A stretch of 64,000 nucleotides of DNA from Sarcocystis neurona (GCA_000727475.1 KL647289.1:1490036-1554035); one strand, 5' to 3'. Shown: positions 24,866-36,383, counted from the first letter of the stretch. The notes: generated by a model from the letters alone, not told the origin. Numbers and translations: made by a program.

Positions 24866-24907
24866 CACATATACATATATATATACATATATATATATAT
24901 GTATATA
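24866..24907. repeat. AT-rich alternating tract
   Basis: 42 bases of mainly TA and CA steps (CACATATACATATATATA...), perfectly alternating. Related TA runs follow within 300 bases. Confidence 0.8.
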
Positions 24908-25381
24908 GAGAGAGAGACACATATACACAGACAGACACAGACGCTATCAGATTCGTATGTTTATGCATAGAGGGTAACCACGACACATACGCACACACGG
25001 AGCGTCAACTACATATATATATATATCCACATTTATATATATATATATATGAATGGGTAGATACCATTGGGTTACCCACTCTACGTACATACAGACAAAC
25101 ACACGGGGTACAAAATACATATATAGATAGAGGTATTTGTATATAAATTTATAGATATATATACAGGGGCGGCACGCACGTAGACAGGGAGGAACGCAGT
25201 AAACTCTTCTACACACGGCGGAGTGCGACCACGTACAGAATACATACGTACATTTCTAGGAAGTCCGAGTTACGCGCTTACACGAGCGTCGACGCGGACG
25301 TAAAGAGAGGCGGGATATGGGGCGCACACTCAAGTCACGTGCACTGCTATGTATTTGACGCAAGTTTGCATGCAATGGGTA

Positions 25382-27537
25382 TCACCACCCTGAGATCCTT
25401 CTACATGTCGTCCGGGCTGACCAGAGGGATGAAGGATCTGCGACGCGACACAGCGTGGAAAATGGCTCCTGCTGCGCCTTTGCAGGCAGCGCCACACGCA
25501 CTGACAGAGGCGGCGTTATTGTTTCTTCGGCTTCGTCATCTGCAACGCAGTTGGTTGGGTGCACACGGACACCAGTTCAAAAAACAGACAGTGAATAAAC
25601 GTATATATTTGTGTGCGTACGTGCAGCGACTGCATACTACAAGGTAGTTGAATCCGCGTACACAAGCGTATACGCATATGTGACGTACAAAGAGCGCAGC
25701 ACACGTAATTCACTCTACGTATATCTTAACGAGTATTTGATGTGCAGAAACACTACATCATCCGTAGTTGCAACTACACATATATATATATATATACATA
25801 TATGTGTACAATGGTCACCGAGTACGTGACGCACAGTTGCATGTTTCTGTGTGAATAAAGGTTCTCTCCGCGGTGTCGCGTCTTCGTTTGTTTCTGGTCT
25901 TTTTCTGCGAAACAGGTGTTCCGCACGTTCTACGTCTAGGTACCTCGAACAGGAGGACCGCAGGGTGCAGTCCCTCCACATGTCTGTGTGGATCTGATGG
26001 ATACGTGTGGAAGTGCCAGTACGCAGCATGCCTCTGTGCATCTTCAGGCGAAGCAGCAACTCAGAACACAGGCGCACATGCCGCGTTGTTTGCGTCCCCT
26101 TCTCCGCAGGGAAAAAGGGCACCTTACACTTCGCTTAAATGCGATGGCCCCCCCACCTTCAGAGAACGGCAACTCCAGAGGCTTCAAACATTGATGAACG
26201 TGGGTGCACGGGTGCGTGTTCGGGCCTGGTTACACAGAGATCCCTCTCAGATGAGTCCACGTCGATGCACACACAGTAGTGCATACCCCTCATTTCCCTG
26301 TATACGTTTATACAAGTCAACACGTGTGTGTCTGTCTGTGAATTGACGAATGGAGGCACCCTCTCCCAGCCCACACGTCCAGGACAGTGAAGTATGTAGA
26401 AGCGCGCTCTCACGCATTTTATTCAGCTCAGCAAAAAACCACGTGCCGCGTTACCTTTGTTGGAGAGCACCGCTAACCTTTAAGCGAAAGATCTCTTAGT
26501 TTGTCGAAACGTTCGGGGTCTACAATAGGAACAGGAAGCGACCGCGGGGCCCCAGGAAACAGCACCGGCTGCTGTCGCGCTGCTGCTGGAACACCCGCAA
26601 ATGCGCTAGCCGCCGCTGCAGCAGGCACGCGCATCAACGGTGGACCGGTGGCTCTACACATCCACGCGTTCGTGCAAGAGACGTGTGTGTACACTGACGT
26701 GGACACAGACACGCAAATTCGTACGTGTGTGCGTGTATGTGCACGGGGCTTACAGCACTGCTCTTGCCACCACTCCAAGTATCACTGCGTCTGCACACGT
26801 TCGCCTGCGTGTGCTGTCGTCTCACGTCTCACCCGACAGAAACGTCCTCCGCGCGGAGAGGAAGTGTGACGTGTACACACATGGAGCAGACCACTGCAGG
26901 CGTGCGAGATCCGGTGTATAACGTTGGCAGGTGTGCATGCAGGTACGTGTGCACGTACCTACACAAGTGCACACGTTGTAACATATACGTCTGCATGAAG
27001 AATATTTGCAGATAACACGTGCCGCAGGCCCGCACGAACACATCTATGGTCGTACACTTGAGTGCCCACACACGTGTACGCATGTGTGTATGTGTGTGTG
27101 TATGCTTGTATGCCACACAGATCTTCCAACCACACGCACACACCCGCCCACACACATCCATACACACACACAGATAAAGGTAACGGTACCTCCGAGGGCA
27201 CACACACGTGCATACCAGCAGGCACACGTCCTTACGTGCAGGTTTGAGCACTGCAGGATGAAGCCTTGATTGCTTGCCCAGATGCTGAGGTAGGTAGACG
27301 CCTCCTCTCTTCCGTCTGCCTCCTACGTGCTCACAAACCCGCGTGGTGGACTAGCGAGACCCACAACAGTGTACACGCAGAAGTATATGCACAAGCTTGT
27401 AAATATAGGTGCAGATGCATACCTGCGCATGTGGGTGCAGAAAGGAGAGGATAGAGTGAACTGACCTGCCGAGGGAGGAGCATTTTCTGCAGCCACCGAG
27501 GTCGTGGGGAGGGGTATGACAGCATCGTCGAAAACGT
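25382..27537 (-). CDS. short-exon hypothetical protein, all introns phase 1
   Basis: Not recognised. Exons 27537-27466, 26615-26478 and 25539-25382 join in frame, each junction in phase 1. Donors are GGCAG|GTCAGT and AAAG|GTTAGC; acceptors are CTATTGCAG, CTGCTGCAG and GCGTTGCAG. The stop is TGA at 25382-25384. The product is Pro/Ala-rich (VIPLPTTSVAAENAPPS), then PVLFPGAPRSLPVPIVDPER, then acidic (LRDLSLKDDEAEETITPP), ending RISGW. A possible first exon is ATG 27953 to 27935 (MDKTEN plus one base, phase 1). It fits the frame and would give a complete protein of 128 residues, but its donor GTACCC is weak. Another open stretch at 26122-25930 in the last intron, ending at a CGAG|GTACCT donor, could be an alternative exon. 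The surrounding introns are alternating purine-pyrimidine DNA. Confidence 0.42.
27067..27105. repeat. 39-bp alternating purine-pyrimidine tract
   Basis: CACACACGTGTACGCATG followed by a GT/AT run, perfectly alternating. It lies inside an intron of the short-exon gene. Confidence 0.75.
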
Positions 27538-27953
27538 CTGCAATAGCACAGGCCGCCTCATGAAAGTAGCACACTAATTAACGGCCGCGCGTTTCCGAGA
27601 GAGACGGATACACGTATTTGCCTCTGCACGTGTGTATGGTTTGTGACGTGTACATGCACGTACACGTCCATATAAGCCTCGCAGAGCATACGAACGTAGG
27701 TGCACGCTTGCAGAAATTAATCTCCATCTACGCGCGCCACCTCTCCGCCTTCTCCCCGACACACAGACACAGACACCCAGAGACAGAGACACAGAGCCGC
27801 AGACGCAGACCCGCAGACACAGACACACACATACATACACGCATTCGGCGGGTACCCGTGGTAACGCACTAGTACGTATGTACAATGTTCACTTAAAAGC
27901 CCAAGGTGAGAAGAAGACGCTTCGACAAGGGTACCATTTTCCGTTTTGTCCAT

Positions 27954-28690
27954 GTGGGCAGAGCACCCTTTGTAGCCACGTCGCGAGTAGCATTTAGTCG
28001 TGCGTTGACGTCAGCAGGCAACGACATTTACGGGGACACCTTTTACGAGTATACGTATAATTTGTTTGTAAACGCTTCTCTTTTCTCTGCAGCAGCAGCA
28101 GCGGCCTCTGAAACTTCTTGCAAGTAGGCAGCAACAGCAGTAGCCGTTGTAACGCTGAATGACAGTCACTTCGCTGCGGCTTGTATCTCTACGAAGCAGC
28201 AGCAGACGTCTGAGGAGTCGCACGAGGAACTGAATCAACAGCGTCTTCGCACACGAAGGAGCAGCAGCAGCTGCCTTCGCTACGTCTCCTTCACAGAAGT
28301 AGCAGGAGCCAGAAGAGAAATAAGTCTGCAAGGCTTTCTGGCTGAGTAGTAAGGTACAGCAGCGGCAGTAGTACTAGTGGGAGAATGAAAAGCAGCAAAT
28401 AAAGGGGGCTGTACGGCTTGACCGCCTCAACAGATTAAGCTTTGGTGAAGAAGCTTCGGTGCACTAAGCTAAAGCGGAAACAGCATTTGCAGGGCGTCCG
28501 TGCCTAAATATGCTGCAGCAGCAACAGCGTTTAAAACTAAAGAAGGTCGGCGCCATGGCTGGAGCGCTTGTGCTGAATCAACGCCGCAAGGACTCCTATG
28601 GGCTCTCACCGACGACAGTAGCAGCAACAGTCACATAGACGACCAGAATCGAACAGCGCTTTTTCCGACGTAAATTTTGCCTACGGTGTG
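27954..28690. other. spacer with scattered CAG triplets
   Basis: Short CAG/CTG clusters (for example GCAGCAGCAGCAGCGG near 28090 and repeated AGCAGCAG near 28195 and 28262) resemble the triplets of the large genes, but no frame longer than about 105 codons is open and none has a convincing splice frame. Possibly decayed coding sequence or intron. Confidence 0.35.
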
Positions 28691-28764
28691 ACAAGTGCAT
28701 CCAGCAAACTCAGGCTCTCATAAGGTGAAGGAGAACGCTCTAAAAGGCACTCAAAATGGCATAT

Positions 28765-29460
28765 TTTCGTCTCTATTTTTCCAGTGTTTTTCCATCCTTT
28801 CCTGTTTTCGCCTGACGTTCTTCCCCTTTTCCTTTCCAACAACTTTTCCACCCCATCCTCGTGGCTCTGGTACTTTTTCTTATAAGATCCGCTTCTCTTT
28901 CTTTTTCCTTGTGCCTTGTTGTTCGTGCTTCTTTCCTCCTGTTGTCTCTACTTCGTGACATACGGCCGACAGATGAAACGGTAAGTCCACAGAAGTCCTC
29001 CCGATCGCGTAGCTCAGTCCGATTCCGTTCGTCGTGGGCATCCATCTAGCTCTCGGCCTTTCAACAGAGAAGACGACGCTATCAAGGGAGAAAGAACGAT
29101 GAGACAGGCAGGGAAAGAGGGGGAAAAGGACGAACGAGAGAGCGATAAGAAGAAGACAAAGAACAAAAGTTTCTAGAGAAGTACGAAGTAAATACAGGAC
29201 TGAAGAAGTACGGTAGACAGAAGTAACATACGGGAATAGCGGAAATTAACGAAGAAAGAAGAGGAGGGAGAAGAAATTCGCGAAACGGGGTCCAAGCGGG
29301 GGGGGAAGAAGGAGGGAAAGAAGAAAAAAGTAGTGAAAGTGTACACGAAGAAGAGCGGAAGAGGAAAAGGAAGAGGAGAACGAGACAAGACACGATAGGG
29401 AGAAAAAAGGAGTACCGAAGGTCAACAAAGAAAGGAAGAAGAGGAAGTGCTGCTCAACTG
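28765..29460. other. pyrimidine-rich block followed by purine-rich block
   Basis: On the plus strand about 200 bases (28765-28960) are dominated by C and T (TTTTTCCTTGTGCC-type), then from about 29085 to 29460 the strand is dominated by G and A (runs such as GGAAAGAAGAAAAAAG). Frames through it give Ser/Phe/Leu or Lys/Arg/Glu runs and are not credible proteins. Confidence 0.6.
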
Positions 29461-30286
29461 CAGGAACAGAGAGGTCACACAACTGTTTGTACACCGAATT
29501 CCAAATGCAGGAGATAAATACGACTGTAGCAAAACACGATACCCGTTCACATTTCATAGAAGTTACTCCTGTTCGAAAGGAAATTGGTTTGTGTGTCTCA
29601 CGGAAGGCAGAGAGGAAGAAAAGACACGGGAAAATATAAAGGCGACGCAGACAGCCTCAGCGTCGTCCTCGACAAATTCACAAACCAGCGATGCGAACGG
29701 CGGCACGCCTTCGGCGCAGAAAAGTTCGTCTTCCTCCACGGACAGGATACAGATGTCTTATCCTTCACTTCACTTTCCTCGTTTTAGCGTCTGTACGTGC
29801 AAGTGTATCTTTGTACACAGAAAATTGCGTATGGATCTACGTGTGTACGATTTGTAGACTCCGTTTTGCAAAGAAGGATACAGATTACTTCTTTTTGTAC
29901 AGCCAAACTATTTCGCAGCCCCTAAAGAAAAGCAGACAACAGAATCCTCACTGACGAAATCCCATTTTCCACGTGCCAGGTGTCGTTTTACGGGTGCGGA
30001 GCGAAACCTATCACGAGCGACGTAGACACACTCAGATACAAATACGTCGCCTACGCGCCTTTGCATACGTTGACTACAAAAGGAACGAGACGTGGAAATC
30101 GGATTGCCGCTGACTGTAAGTGTGTATTTGTTGTGCTGGGCGTGTGGCAGTGGCATTCAAGAAGACTCCTCGGGAGGGCTGTAATGGTAGGTCCACTACG
30201 GTGAAATAACACCAACTACCAGTGAGCAAGTACATGTAACTCGCGTGAAAATTTACACGCAGCGTTTGAGGAGAGGAACGCACGAG

Positions 30287-30645
30287 TGTAGAAGAAGACA
30301 GGGGAAGAAATGCTTCACGGCAGTAGTGCCTTACAGGAAGAAAAGCTGTTTCGAGCCATCGCCACGCATAAGGACGAAGCACACAATTTTTTGAGAAAAG
30401 CGTTGTGTTACAGTAAGAGGCAAAATAGTGTGAGATCATAAGGAAAAGCGAAGACAATCTGCACATGTAGAAGAAGACAGGGGAAGAAATGCTTCATGGC
30501 AGTAATGCCCTAAATAGGGAGAAAAGCTGTTTCGAGCCATCGCCACGCACAAGGACGAAGCACACAATTTTCTGGGGAAGGCGTTGTGTTACAGTAAGAG
30601 GCAAAATAGTGTGAGATCATAAGGAAAAGCGAAGACAATCTGCAC
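30287..30645 (+). repeat. 179-bp tandem duplication, two copies
   Basis: Copy 1 is 30287-30465 and copy 2 is 30466-30645. Both begin TGTAGAAGAAGACAGGGGAA and end AAGCGAAGACAATCTGCAC. A handful of substitutions and small indels separate them (for example CACGGCAGTAGTGCC against CATGGCAGTAATGCC), so the event is recent or conserved. No open frame spans both copies and I see no RNA gene in the unit. Confidence 0.85.
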
Positions 30646-32033
30646 GTACGTCTCGCGGTAGCTCATGCTCTTCACTGTGCTAGAGGTGGAACGGTCATAC
30701 CCACGTAAAGAAGACAAAGATCAGGATGGCACCGTGGAACAATGGGACGAAGGAAGGGGACTCCATGCGGTTGAGAAACAAATTGAGAGAGGCGCGAAAA
30801 TTAGCTGCAAAAGTACAGCCGGGAAGACGGCCTTTTCAGCAGCGCGATTTTAACCACATTTTCTTACATACTTGCTTTCAGTGTCACTGTGACGTAAAGG
30901 GAAGCACATTCTTCAAAATACACGTCGATCTAAGAAAAGCAATACGCCTGACTAAGTCAAAGGAAAAAGCAGGATCAGACTTTATCGTGTTAATTGTTCG
31001 GAAGGAGAACAAATAGCATTTCCACCGGGCGTAGAGCTCCAAAGCCCTTGTCAAGCACAAGACATGCCGACAAGTCACTACCGTCTACTCACCCGTCACC
31101 TGCCTGGGGAGGATGCCGGCCGCTACACCTGGTAAGGCTAGAAGGGAACTTCAAAAATTTTTGCGTGTGTGTACACATATAGCTGTACACATATAAGCAG
31201 ATAGCAGTGGTTACGTTTTTCGTATTTGCGTACGCAGCTGTCGTGGCGTAAGTTAACGTATGCACTAAAGGAACACGAGAACACTTGTTTATTCGATGTT
31301 GCATCTCTTCCGAGTTCACCGCTTGAAAGAACAGTCCCGATAGGAAGTGTGGACTAAAGAGACACATATATGCACATTGATTAGTAAGTGTCGTACACGG
31401 GTAGCCGTCTGTAGCACGTGTTTACTGTGTGCGCATGTAGTTGCGTCTACGTACAGCGTGTGTCTACCACGTACAGTTACATATATGTATAGACATTTAA
31501 ACAGGTGAATGTATGAATGGTTTTACAGGAATTTACGGATGCATATCACTGCATATTATTATACAGCCATACATATATATATGTATATATATATATCTTT
31601 GTACACACAAATGCGTGCAGGTATATGCCCAGATAGACACATATGTAGAATACTTGTGTATACACAAATATACACATACACGTGTACCTACGTATAGACG
31701 CGTACACAGATAAATACGTGTAAAAGATACATATATACAGACGTAAATATGTGTACACAAGTGTACAGTATGTACATATTTCTATATATGTGCATACAAG
31801 ATGGTATCTATGTATGTGCACTCTCAAGGGGTAAACAGCAGGTCGGCCACTATTGCCCACACTCTACTCTGCTGCACGTCTGTCTCAAGAAAACATGGGC
31901 CGCCCGCTCGAGTACAGTGCGCAGGCGACTCTTGTAAAAGAGTCTAACCAACCAGCTCAACTAAACACGCCTTCCCTTGGAACCGCGTGGAACCATCATT
32001 CACTTCTGTTTGCACTTGAGCATTTATGCCACA
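30646..32033. other. spacer with weak plus-strand frames
   Basis: A plus frame of 96 codons at 30726-31016 begins with an ATG in a good purine context (ATGGCACCG) and ends in a basic segment (FKIHVDLRKAIRLTKSKEK), but another frame overlaps it and no family is recognised. From 31430 to 31830 the DNA becomes alternating purine-pyrimidine with TA runs. Confidence 0.3.
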
Positions 32034-32337
32034 ATGTTGTCCGGCTTGCAACCAGATGCTCCACTTACCTTGTTAGCAGGCGTAGGCCTTTACTATCGCC
32101 AACAAAGTGTGCATTTGCAGATGCCGCTAAAGGATAACTTCAACCGAGGATCTGTTTCGAAGGACTGCGACAGGGTGAATCAGTTCTGTGGCACATCGTG
32201 AGAGACCAGCACTCGGCCGACTACGATATATGTTTACGTGTATACGTTCGTATACAACCGGATAGAAAGATCCTGTTTAGGTAGTACTCTCGGATGCGAA
32301 GGCAGCAGCAGCTATCGCCATTCAAACAAGCAGCTAG
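32034..32337 (+). CDS. candidate two-exon small protein
   Basis: From ATG 32034 an exon of 47 codons (DAPLTLLAGVGLYYRQQSVH) reaches a GACAGG|GTGAAT donor. A second exon, 32281-32337 after acceptor CCTGTTTAG, adds VVLSDAKAAAAIAIQTSS and a TAG in phase 0. Total 65 residues with one hydrophobic stretch. A competing plus frame with a stronger start (ATGGGCCGC at about 31895) overlaps it, so this is a weak call. Confidence 0.2.
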
Positions 32338-32946
32338 TACCGGGTCCGGCAAGAGTAACAAAGGGCACTGTGGTTTCACTGAAGGATCAGGAACGAACGC
32401 AGCAGGAAACTGCAGCTGGAAACTGTATGTTGAAGCACGTGGGCGGTCCTCTGAGCCCAAGATAACTTTTTGACTGCGCGTTTGAGGAAGTGTGTCTGCC
32501 GTTGTTTTGTTGACTACGACGTCGAAGATGAAGTCGTTTTTGACTTACAAAGCACTAAATGAAGAAAGAGGAACGAAGAGTGTGTACTGTTTTGCTGCAG
32601 CACAGCACGTGGTGCCGGTCTCAGTAGTGACAAGTCTAGACTGTATCGAAGCAGAGTAGGGAGTTAGTAAGTAGTTCCGCATCTCGTAATATGCGGACGT
32701 ACGTTTGAAAGTGAATCTACTCGCCCCTTCACCAGGTATTCAGTGGTACTACTTTTTGTAAGATCCACCGCGATATCACTTGCTTTCCATATGCTCAAGA
32801 GATGAGCTGCGTGTGTTTCGATGAGTGTCCGTTACGCTGGATCACTCCAAGGTGAGAATATGTAGATCGAACAGTCGCTATTTGTGTCACTAACGTGCGA
32901 CTATTTTTATATTCGCCTGAGGGATATGTGCGCTGTGGCGCAGTTT

Positions 32947-33700
32947 TTAACGAAGGTGTACGACGTAGGAATACTGGGTGGTGCAGCACATTACTCGTAA
33001 CCGCAATCCCTGTTAAGCTACTTGACTCCAAGCATACGTCGTACACCGTAGCAGAATGACAAACCCTTGCATGGATTACACGCGTTTCATCTACTCAAAA
33101 AATTCTTACTCAACCTTTTAGAAATTCGTCTAGTTTGAAATCTTTTCCAAGGTACACGACAACCACGATTACTCATGCGCAGGAGTATTTTGGTACGTGC
33201 TGGCGTTTTTTGTTTGCCAACGACGAGCGGTTTCTGAAGTCCGCCGAATCACTGACGTAATGTGCTGTTATGGATGATAAGGGTCCATCTTCACTTTACA
33301 GGAATCGGTCGCCGTAATGTGACAGTTTGTGGCTCCCTCAAAAATGTTTGAGCGACAGGGTGCACGCAAAACGCCTGTGAAGTTTCCGAGTCTAGTTCGT
33401 GTAGCCTGGGTTACTCCTTGTTACGTAGTTGGGTGGATGACTTGGTGATTTCCGTCCAGCTGATACGTGTGTTTCAGCTGTTCCTTACAGTGTCACGCCA
33501 CACGTTGTGTGAGAAGGTTACGTCGTTTTGCGTCCTGAGGTCATCTCCTTTCTCTACGGTGCGGTAAAGAAATGTGGTGTAGTTGACGAGACCTGCGGAA
33601 TTCCTTGCGTCGAACGCTTCGACTCCAACGGACCACAGCAGAGTAAAGGTTTTGAGGGGGCGATGACCCACCTTCATTAGTCGAGCTCTCACGTGACATC
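32947..33700 (-). CDS. candidate C-terminal exons, unknown protein
   Basis: Exon 33700-33489 (acceptor CTTCACCAG, donor ACT|GTAAGG) reads FTLLWSVGVEAFDARNSAGL and VEKGDDLRTQNDVTFSHNVW. It joins in phase 0 to 33009-32947 (acceptor TTAACAG), which adds LRLRVMCCTTQYSYVVHLR and a TAA. No family was recognised and no 5' exon was found. A second minus frame overlaps the first exon (EEEEVELACFTRMSRESS), so the reading is uncertain. Confidence 0.28.
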
Positions 33701-34232
33701 CTGGTGAAGCACGCCAGTTCCACTTCCTCTTCTTCACAGTGGCGCAAAGACGGAGACGGTGAAAGCACTTTTGCAGCCTACTGTCATGAGTAAAACAAGA
33801 CAGCGTACGTATTCAACACAGTCACGAATTGGCAGGAACATCGATGTACCGTAGACGGACGAGTATGCGGGTGCTGCGGATGGATACATATCTGTGTATG
33901 CGACTGCACGCCGTGGTGTAGCAGTTTATGCCGGATAATTGTTGTGTAATGGAACGCACTCACAGACGCGCTTATCAGCATATGAAGGCGGTTACAACGT
34001 TACACCTGCAGTGCGCTAGATATGGCAATGTCCTAACGGCTCTGTCCTCCGATCTGAAGTATATATGGCCCGTCTAACACCTCTTGTCCTGGTTGAGGGA
34101 GAGGAAACTGCGCCCACTCCATAAACCATCGGTCGGTAGAGCAGACTGTGCTCAGAAGTGACTTTCCACCCCACACGCTGAAAATGCGATTTTCTGGTAA
34201 CTTGTTAGATATTGTCGGTTTCGTGCTTTCAG

Positions 34233-34597
34233 TCTGCTGATGCGCGCTGCTGCGTGCATCCTATCATGAGTGCGGGGCTTAGAAACAATCCAGGCGCGTG
34301 GTCACCACCTCGACTACTCGGGAGAACGTTCTATGTCTGCTCAACCACCTCGTCCAGTGCTGTTTCTGGCGGCACACAGAAAACAGGAAGCTCCCCAGCA
34401 GTGCGCGGCACTGAGGAAATTGCTTGGTCCGCGTCTCGTATGGAGTCTGAGTTGGTCTTCACATACAAAGAATACCTGAGCTGCAAGAATGGACCGGACA
34501 ATTCAAAATATGGGATTGAACACTGTGAGTTGTGTGCACAGGTGTCCCCACCAGATGAAGGCGTTCCGGAGGTATACCCACTGTATACCCCTAAGAG
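34233..34597 (+). CDS. candidate exon, unknown protein
   Basis: Opened by acceptor GTGCTTTCAG and closed by donor AAGAG|GTAATT. The frame of about 121 codons includes a Met at about 34266 (MSAGLRNNPGAWSPP) that could be the start. The C-terminal part (YKEYLSCKNGPDNSKYGIEH, then CELCAQ) contains three closely spaced Cys. It ends in phase 2. A possible next exon begins after CCTTTGCCAG near 34761 and stops at a TAA within 20 codons. A minus-strand frame of 143 codons overlaps, so the strand is not certain. Confidence 0.3.
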
Positions 34598-35258
34598 GTA
34601 ATTCTTATGTACAAAACGTCCCCAGTCCAGTTCGCCTCGGGATTTAAATGCCACCTGTTTTTTCCTGCTTCCGCGAAGGGCGATAGGCAACGCCAAATGA
34701 CGTCGGGCTACACCGACGTTCGCACACCCTAAGGAAGTTGCGCCGTGTGGGGTGTTTCGCACCTTTGCCAGGCTAAAATTTTTCTTTTTCGCCCATAGTT
34801 TCCGCTCCTCAGTGCTTGCGCAATAAACATTTCCCCCTCAATTGTAGCCAGCGAACACGAAAGGTGATTACTCCTTTCCTTCAGCTCGATTCAGTTACGT
34901 GCTCCCGTAACTCAGCCACTGGTCTCCTTTCATCGGCCTGTGGGCGACACATGTCAACCGAAGGTCTCGCGTCTGCGGCCCCGAATACTTAAAGAATTTT
35001 TTCATTCGCCATATTTTATCCCATCGGCAACACAGTACAGTGACTTCGCGTCATGTGTCTGCGATGCGGAAACGCATGTAGCAGCCAAAAAAAAGTTTTG
35101 TCTGTTATTGCGCAAGCTGGCGTTCACACTCTGCGTTATGTTCACTCTTGATACTGCTGCTGAGACAGTAAGCGTCTCACCTTTATTTTCCACTGCATAA
35201 CTTACCGTCATCCAGTCTAAAAGCATTTCTGTCTCGACGACACTTCCCCCGCATTCCG

Positions 35259-35561
35259 CTATTCGACGAGAGGCAGGCGAGGGCGGTGTCTGCGAACTGC
35301 GGCGGTGGAGTCTGTTCGATATTTTTCCTTTCGACTTTGCCGTTCTGCTTCTGCCTCAGTTTTTCCTTCCTCGAACTGCCTCACTGAATGAGTAAGGAGC
35401 TGATGACGCCTTTCCACGGTATCATTTGTTCGCAGCTGGGGGCAGTGTAGGCCCGAACCCGCCGGTAGGGTGTGTTTTTTCCTGTCGTCCGTTTTCTTGT
35501 TTAAAGGATCTGCGTGAACAGTATATGTTCCAATCTTTCCGAAATCTTCATCTGTCGCCAT
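35259..35561 (-). CDS. 100-codon frame divergent from the zinc-finger gene
   Basis: Begins MATDEDFGKIGTYTVHADPL and is hydrophilic throughout (KKTDDRKKHTLPAG, EEGKTEAEAERQSRKEKYR). Its ATG shares the CCATGG palindrome with the start codon of the plus-strand gene at 35560, so the two coding frames would overlap by two bases head to head. Two protein genes cannot easily share start codons this way because each 5' leader would lie inside the other's coding sequence. The likelier readings are a chance frame in the 5' leader of the zinc-finger gene, or antisense transcription. Confidence 0.2.
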   Translation of the reverse strand: MATDEDFGKIGTYTVHADPLNKKTDDRKKHTLPAGSGLHCPQLRTNDTVERRHQLLTHSVRQFEEGKTEAEAERQSRKEKYRTDSTAAVRRHRPRLPLVE

Positions 35562-35793
35562 GGCGCGAGGCAACCAGCGCGACGTAGATCGGGAGCGTGC
35601 GCAGAGGAGAAACCAGAAGGCCGCTCCCAACTCGACGATAAAAGATGCCAACAAAAATCTCTCAGTCGTATGCGGCATTTGCAAACAAAGTTTCATGTGT
35701 ACTGTAAAGAAACCTACTCTGGAACAGCATGTAGACGCAAGACATCCGAAAAATACGTTCGCTGATTGCTTTCCCAAGTGGGAGGAATCTTAG
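35560..35793 (+). CDS. 4F5/ZNF706-type small zinc-finger protein
   Basis: A complete intronless gene of 77 residues. It opens with the diagnostic 4F5/SERF-type start MARGNQRD, followed by a basic, Arg/Gln-rich segment (RERAQRRNQKAA). A single C2H2-type finger follows: Cys38-x2-Cys41-x15-His57-x4-His62-Pro63, with the family-typical Thr and Gln before the first His (PTLEQHVDARHPKN). Length and layout match eukaryotic ZNF706-like proteins of about 76 residues. The ATG sits in a good context (GTCGCCATGG) and no in-frame Met lies nearby upstream. Family members are small, basic, nuclear or cytosolic nucleic-acid- and protein-associated factors; the exact role in coccidia is not established. The gene stands alone within spacer DNA. 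Confidence 0.88.
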   Translation: MARGNQRDVDRERAQRRNQKAAPNSTIKDANKNLSVVCGICKQSFMCTVKKPTLEQHVDARHPKNTFADCFPKWEES

Positions 35794-36383
35794 CCGTTGT
35801 AAGAACGTATGATACTGCATGTTCGAATGTAACTATGCTGCGAGCGTTACGCGCACAACTACACGTTATATAGACTCTGACGTTATAAATCTTGAAGCGG
35901 CACACCGGTAAGACTGTCCACTCCGGCTAGATTCCAGACTTGAATGTTTCTACTACGACAGAGCTATGGTTGAGAGGTGTTTACCAAGATGAAGGAGGGA
36001 TCTGGGCAATTCGCCATCTGAAGAGACTCAAGCACAGGACAGCGTAGTGCATGTGGAGAGACGCGGTTTTGTCTACTCGTAGAAGACATTGTTTAGGGTT
36101 TCAGACGCGCTTTATTTTGTTGATGCCGCAGGAGAAGCTCTATCAACGCATACAAAAGTGTATTCTGCGCCTAGAGGTTGTGCTGTATCCCCATGAAGGG
36201 TAACAAGAGGCATCAACAAACGCTGAAGTTCTCACCACGGTGTTTTGTTGGATGTCATTTGGTGCCGATGAAGAGTGATGGAAGTCCGTTGCGGGCGTGA
36301 GCTGTGTAGGGTCCACGTTGCGCAGGTCCCCATATATATTTTCGTTTATTTTGAAAACCATGTTGCGCCGTTTGATAAAGCCG

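Larger units (their letters stand above)
23434..25381. other. spacer of alternating purine-pyrimidine and AT-rich DNA
   Basis: No coding exon is supported apart from the likely intron edge just above 23433. The stretch contains a 58-bp perfect alternating tract (23694-23751), a 42-bp AT-rich one (24866-24907) and further TA runs at about 25011-25050 and 25148-25163. Frames here translate to Tyr/Ile/His/Thr/Cys runs and are artefacts of that composition. Confidence 0.5.

Noticed and set aside
24860..25170. Possible CRISPR-like or satellite array
   Set aside because: The repeats are TA-type alternating runs without regular unit and spacer structure, and the genome is eukaryotic.
33572..33645. 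tRNA-like A-box (TGGTGTAGTTGA) and B-box-like TTCGACTCC
   Set aside because: The bases flanking the T-loop do not pair into a stem and no acceptor stem could be formed.
36090..36102. TTTAGGGTTT, resembling the coccidian telomere repeat
   Set aside because: Only one copy; no array nearby.
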